A DNA stretch of 64,000 nt. Source: Undibacterium sp049340185 (GTDB lineage: Bacteria > Pseudomonadota > Gammaproteobacteria > Burkholderiales > Burkholderiaceae_D). The DNA lies in assembly GCF_049340185.1 (NCBI RefSeq), contig NZ_JBMPPC010000005.1:124001-188000 (forward strand), written 5' to 3'. The notes beneath the pieces are model-generated. The model was not told the origin of the DNA. It saw nothing but the letters and a program-made list of their open reading frames with translations, and ran no database searches. Of this stretch, positions 61,436-64,000 are shown piece after piece; position 1 is the stretch's first letter, and each line of letters opens with the position of its first letter. The translations under genes and the position numbers were made by a program.

Positions 61436-61460
61436 TGAACCAGTTATAATCCAAGGTTCA
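61436..61460 (+). promoter_or_regulatory. Candidate -10 box with flanking inverted repeat upstream of leuS
   Basis: TATAAT at 61445-61450 lies 45 nt before the leuS start. The hexamer 17 nt upstream (GTCAGT) is a poor -35. The -10 is framed by a 6-bp inverted repeat TGAACC/GGTTCA (61436-61441 and 61455-61460), which could be an operator. Confidence 0.35.
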
Positions 61461-61495
61461 AAAGATTCCCTCGCATTCAGAAAATATAGCCCGCC

Positions 61496-64000
61496 ATGCA
61501 AGAAAAATTCAGCTCAGTATATAAACCAGCCGACGTCGAGCAATCAGCACAATCTCATTGGAAAAAAATAGACGCGTATAAAGCGGTTGAAAACGACCCG
61601 CGCTTCCCAAAAGGAAAGTACTACGCTTGCTCTATGCTGCCTTACCCTTCGGGCAAGCTGCACATGGGCCACGTGCGTAATTACACCATCAATGACATGC
61701 TGGCGCGCCAATTGCGGATGAATGGTTACAACGTCCTGATGCCGATGGGCTGGGATGCCTTTGGCCTGCCGGCAGAAAACGCCGCGATCAAAAACAAGGT
61801 GCCGCCGGCCAAATGGACCTACGACAATATCGCCTACATGAAGACCCAGATGCAAGCCATGGGTCTGGCAATTGACTGGTCACGCGAAGTCGCAACTTGC
61901 TCGCCTGAATATTACAAATGGAATCAATGGCTGTTCCTGAAAATGCTGGAAGCTGGCATCTGCGAACGCCGTACGCAAGTAGTGAACTGGGATCCGATTG
62001 ACCAGACTGTACTTGCTAATGAGCAGGTGATCGACGGGCGCGGCTGGCGCTCCGGCGCGCTGGTCGAGAAGCGTGAAATCCCTGGCTACTACCTAAACAT
62101 TACCGACTACGCTGAAGAGTTATTGTCCGCCGTTGCCAATCCAGAAGATCCAAATTACCTGTCCGGTTGGCCAGAGCGCGTGCGCCTGATGCAGGAAAAT
62201 TGGATAGGCAAATCCGAAGGCGTACGTTTTGCTTTTACACATGACATCAAGGATGTCAGCGGTGCTTTGATTCAGGACGGCAAGATGTACGTGTTCACAA
62301 CCCGTGCCGATACCATCATGGGTGTGACTTTCTGTGCCGTAGCACCGGAACATCCACTGGCGACGCATGCCGCTGCGAGTAATCCTGGTCTGGCAGCCTT
62401 CATCGAAGAATGCAAAAAAGGCGGTACCACTGAAGCTGAAGTTGCCGTACGTGAAAAAGAAGGGCAGCCAACGGGTCTGTCCGTCACGCATCCGCTGACA
62501 GGTGAGCAGGTGGAGGTCTGGGTCGGTAATTACGTCTTGATGAGCTATGGTGACGGCGCGGTTATGGGCGTGCCTGCGCATGATGAGCGTGATTTCCTTT
62601 TTGCAAAAAAATACAATCTGGCTATCAAACAAGTGGTTGCTGTCGAGGGCGAAACCTATTCGACCGATGCTTGGGCTGACTGGTATGGCGACAAGCAGCG
62701 TGGCTTGACGATCAATAGTGGCGATTCTGGGATTGACCTAAATGGATTAACTTGCAAACAGGCTGTCAGCAAAGTCGCAGAACTGATGGGGGCCAAAGAA
62801 CTGGGCGAAAAGAAAACCACCTGGCGCTTGCGCGATTGGGGCATCAGCCGCCAGCGCTACTGGGGCACGCCTATCCCTATCATCCATTGCGAGTCATGTG
62901 GTGCGGTGCCTGTACCGGAAAAAGATTTGCCGGTCGTATTGCCAGAAGATTGTATTCCGGACGGCTCCGGTAATCCGCTGAATAAACGTCTCGATTTCCT
63001 GCATGTCGATTGCCCAAGTTGCGGCAAGCCAGCCAAGCGCGAGACCGACACCATGGATACCTTTGTCGATAGTTCCTGGTACTTCATGCGTTATTGTGAC
63101 GCGAGCAATGATCAGGCCATGGTCGCAGAAGGTAGCAAATACTGGATGCCGATGGATCAATACATCGGCGGTATCGAACATGCGATTTTGCATTTGCTGT
63201 ATGCGCGCTTCTGGACCAAGGTCATGCGTGACCTGAAGCTGATCGATGCGCATGAGCCGTTCTCTAAATTGCTGACGCAAGGCATGGTCTTGAAGGGCGC
63301 GTTCTTCCAAAAGCCAGAAGGTGCAGGCAAGAATTATTTCTGGGAAGAAGAAGTCAACGTCATCACCAATGAGCAAGGTCAGATCACTGGTGCGACCTTG
63401 AAATCGGATGGGTCGGCGCTCGAATACGAGATGACCACCATGTCCAAATCCAAGAGTAATGGTGTCGATCCGCAAGAGCTGATCAATCAATACGGTGCCG
63501 ATACCGCGCGCCTGTTCGTGATGTTTGCCTCGCCACCTGAGCAGACTCTGGAATGGAATGATTCCGGCGTTGAAGGCGCTCACCGCTTCTTGCGCCGTGT
63601 TTATAATTTTGGCTACAAGCATGCTGATTTGCTGCGTGCTGGCGTTGCTAGTGATTTGCAGGGCGAACTAAGTGCAGATAGTAAAACCCTGCGTCGTGAA
63701 GTACACACTATTTTGCGTCAGGTCAGCTATGACTATGAGCGGATGCAGTACAACACGGTGGTTTCCGGTGCGATGAAATTGCTGAACACGATTGAAGCGT
63801 TCAAACTCGAAGGTGCAGGCCACACCGCAGTTTTGCGCGAAGCTTTCGGCGTCCTGCTGCGCGCTTTGTATCCCGCTTGCCCGCACCTGACGCATGTCTT
63901 GTGGGAAGAGTTGGGCTATGCTACTGCTTTCACCGATATCCTGAACACGCCGTGGCCGCAAGTCGATGAGGCTGCCCTAGTTCAAACTGAAATCGAGATG
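61496..64000 (+). CDS. leuS: Leucyl-tRNA synthetase (3' end off window)
   Basis: 835 residues are present of about 870-880 expected, so only the C-terminus is missing. The class I HIGH motif is H56-M-G-H59 (LHMGHVRNYTINDML). The KMSKS-type loop reads TMSKSKSNGVDP near residue 648-659, with Thr in place of the first Lys; the essential second Lys is kept. The CP1 editing domain and the zinc-finger-like Cys residues (CESCG and CPSCG) are present. It charges tRNA-Leu. Confidence 0.97.
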   Translation, partial: MQEKFSSVYKPADVEQSAQSHWKKIDAYKAVENDPRFPKGKYYACSMLPYPSGKLHMGHVRNYTINDMLARQLRMNGYNVLMPMGWDAFGLPAENAAIKNKVPPAKWTYDNIAYMKTQMQAMGLAIDWSREVATCSPEYYKWNQWLFLKMLEAGICERRTQVVNWDPIDQTVLANEQVIDGRGWRSGALVEKREIPGYYLNITDYAEELLSAVANPEDPNYLSGWPERVRLMQENWIGKSEGVRFAFTHDIKDVSGALIQDGKMYVFTTRADTIMGVTFCAVAPEHPLATHAAASNPGLAAFIEECKKGGTTEAEVAVREKEGQPTGLSVTHPLTGEQVEVWVGNYVLMSYGDGAVMGVPAHDERDFLFAKKYNLAIKQVVAVEGETYSTDAWADWYGDKQRGLTINSGDSGIDLNGLTCKQAVSKVAELMGAKELGEKKTTWRLRDWGISRQRYWGTPIPIIHCESCGAVPVPEKDLPVVLPEDCIPDGSGNPLNKRLDFLHVDCPSCGKPAKRETDTMDTFVDSSWYFMRYCDASNDQAMVAEGSKYWMPMDQYIGGIEHAILHLLYARFWTKVMRDLKLIDAHEPFSKLLTQGMVLKGAFFQKPEGAGKNYFWEEEVNVITNEQGQITGATLKSDGSALEYEMTTMSKSKSNGVDPQELINQYGADTARLFVMFASPPEQTLEWNDSGVEGAHRFLRRVYNFGYKHADLLRAGVASDLQGELSADSKTLRREVHTILRQVSYDYERMQYNTVVSGAMKLLNTIEAFKLEGAGHTAVLREAFGVLLRALYPACPHLTHVLWEELGYATAFTDILNTPWPQVDEAALVQTEIEM

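Noticed and set aside
1..64000. CRISPR arrays, tRNA or rRNA genes, prophage or integrase genes, toxin-antitoxin or defence modules
   Set aside because: None was recognised on either strand; the tandem repeats seen are only two to three units and have no spacers.

Overview
The window looks like a chromosomal segment of a betaproteobacterium in the order Burkholderiales, most likely Oxalobacteraceae (an Undibacterium- or Herminiimonas-like genome). This rests on gene neighbourhoods (rubredoxin next to thiD and hemL; algH-ruvX-pyrR-pyrB-pyrC'; pilGHIJ-chpA; fur-bamE-dapB; exbBD-leuS), on moderate GC, and on protein features. No reference comparison was run. I see no rRNA, tRNA, prophage, integrase, CRISPR array or full insertion sequence. 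Most of the window is core genome.

Region 1 (1-10592) is a nucleoside and pseudouridine salvage block. On the minus strand it reads: BMP-type nucleoside-binding protein, two-domain ABC ATPase, two permeases, nucleoside hydrolase, and a 2-oxoglutarate/Fe(II) oxygenase cut by the window edge. A ribokinase with a LacI-type operator lies beside it, and psuK-psuG run on the plus strand. The predicted route is nucleoside import, cleavage to base plus ribose, ribose phosphorylation, and PsuK/PsuG cleavage of pseudouridine. Two small inverted-repeat (MITE-like) elements sit in this block.

Region 2 (10604-26015) is housekeeping: DUF3426 protein, prmA, accBC, aroQ and a TlpA thioredoxin on the minus strand, then mpl-yqiA-ubiC-rnb-tonB-like-aroE-mtgA-orf and corA on the plus strand. 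Region 3 (26064-31794) has another MITE-like element, a lapG-lapD biofilm switch pair, hemL, an atypical thiD and rubredoxin. Region 4 (31941-42344) is the Chp/Pil chemosensory operon for twitching motility, ending in a 2164-residue hybrid kinase. Region 5 (42394-54686) holds phrB, the pyrimidine operon with a catalytically dead dihydroorotase, plsC, apaH, hemH, recN, nadK and a HAD phosphatase. Region 6 (54795-56465) is a small arsenic operon, arsR-aquaporin-arsC. Region 7 (56564-64000) holds hrcA, a CheY-like regulator, fur, bamE, dapB, exbB/exbD and the start of leuS.

The least ordinary signals are five. One is the oxygenase tied to a nucleoside operon. Another is a recurring class of degenerate 11-15 bp tandem duplications at gene borders (eight loci). 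The remaining three are the three MITE-like elements, the ThiD subfamily lacking its usual active-site motifs, and the arsenic operon that uses a channel and shows no efflux pump. I found no clearly new multi-gene defence or mobile system.
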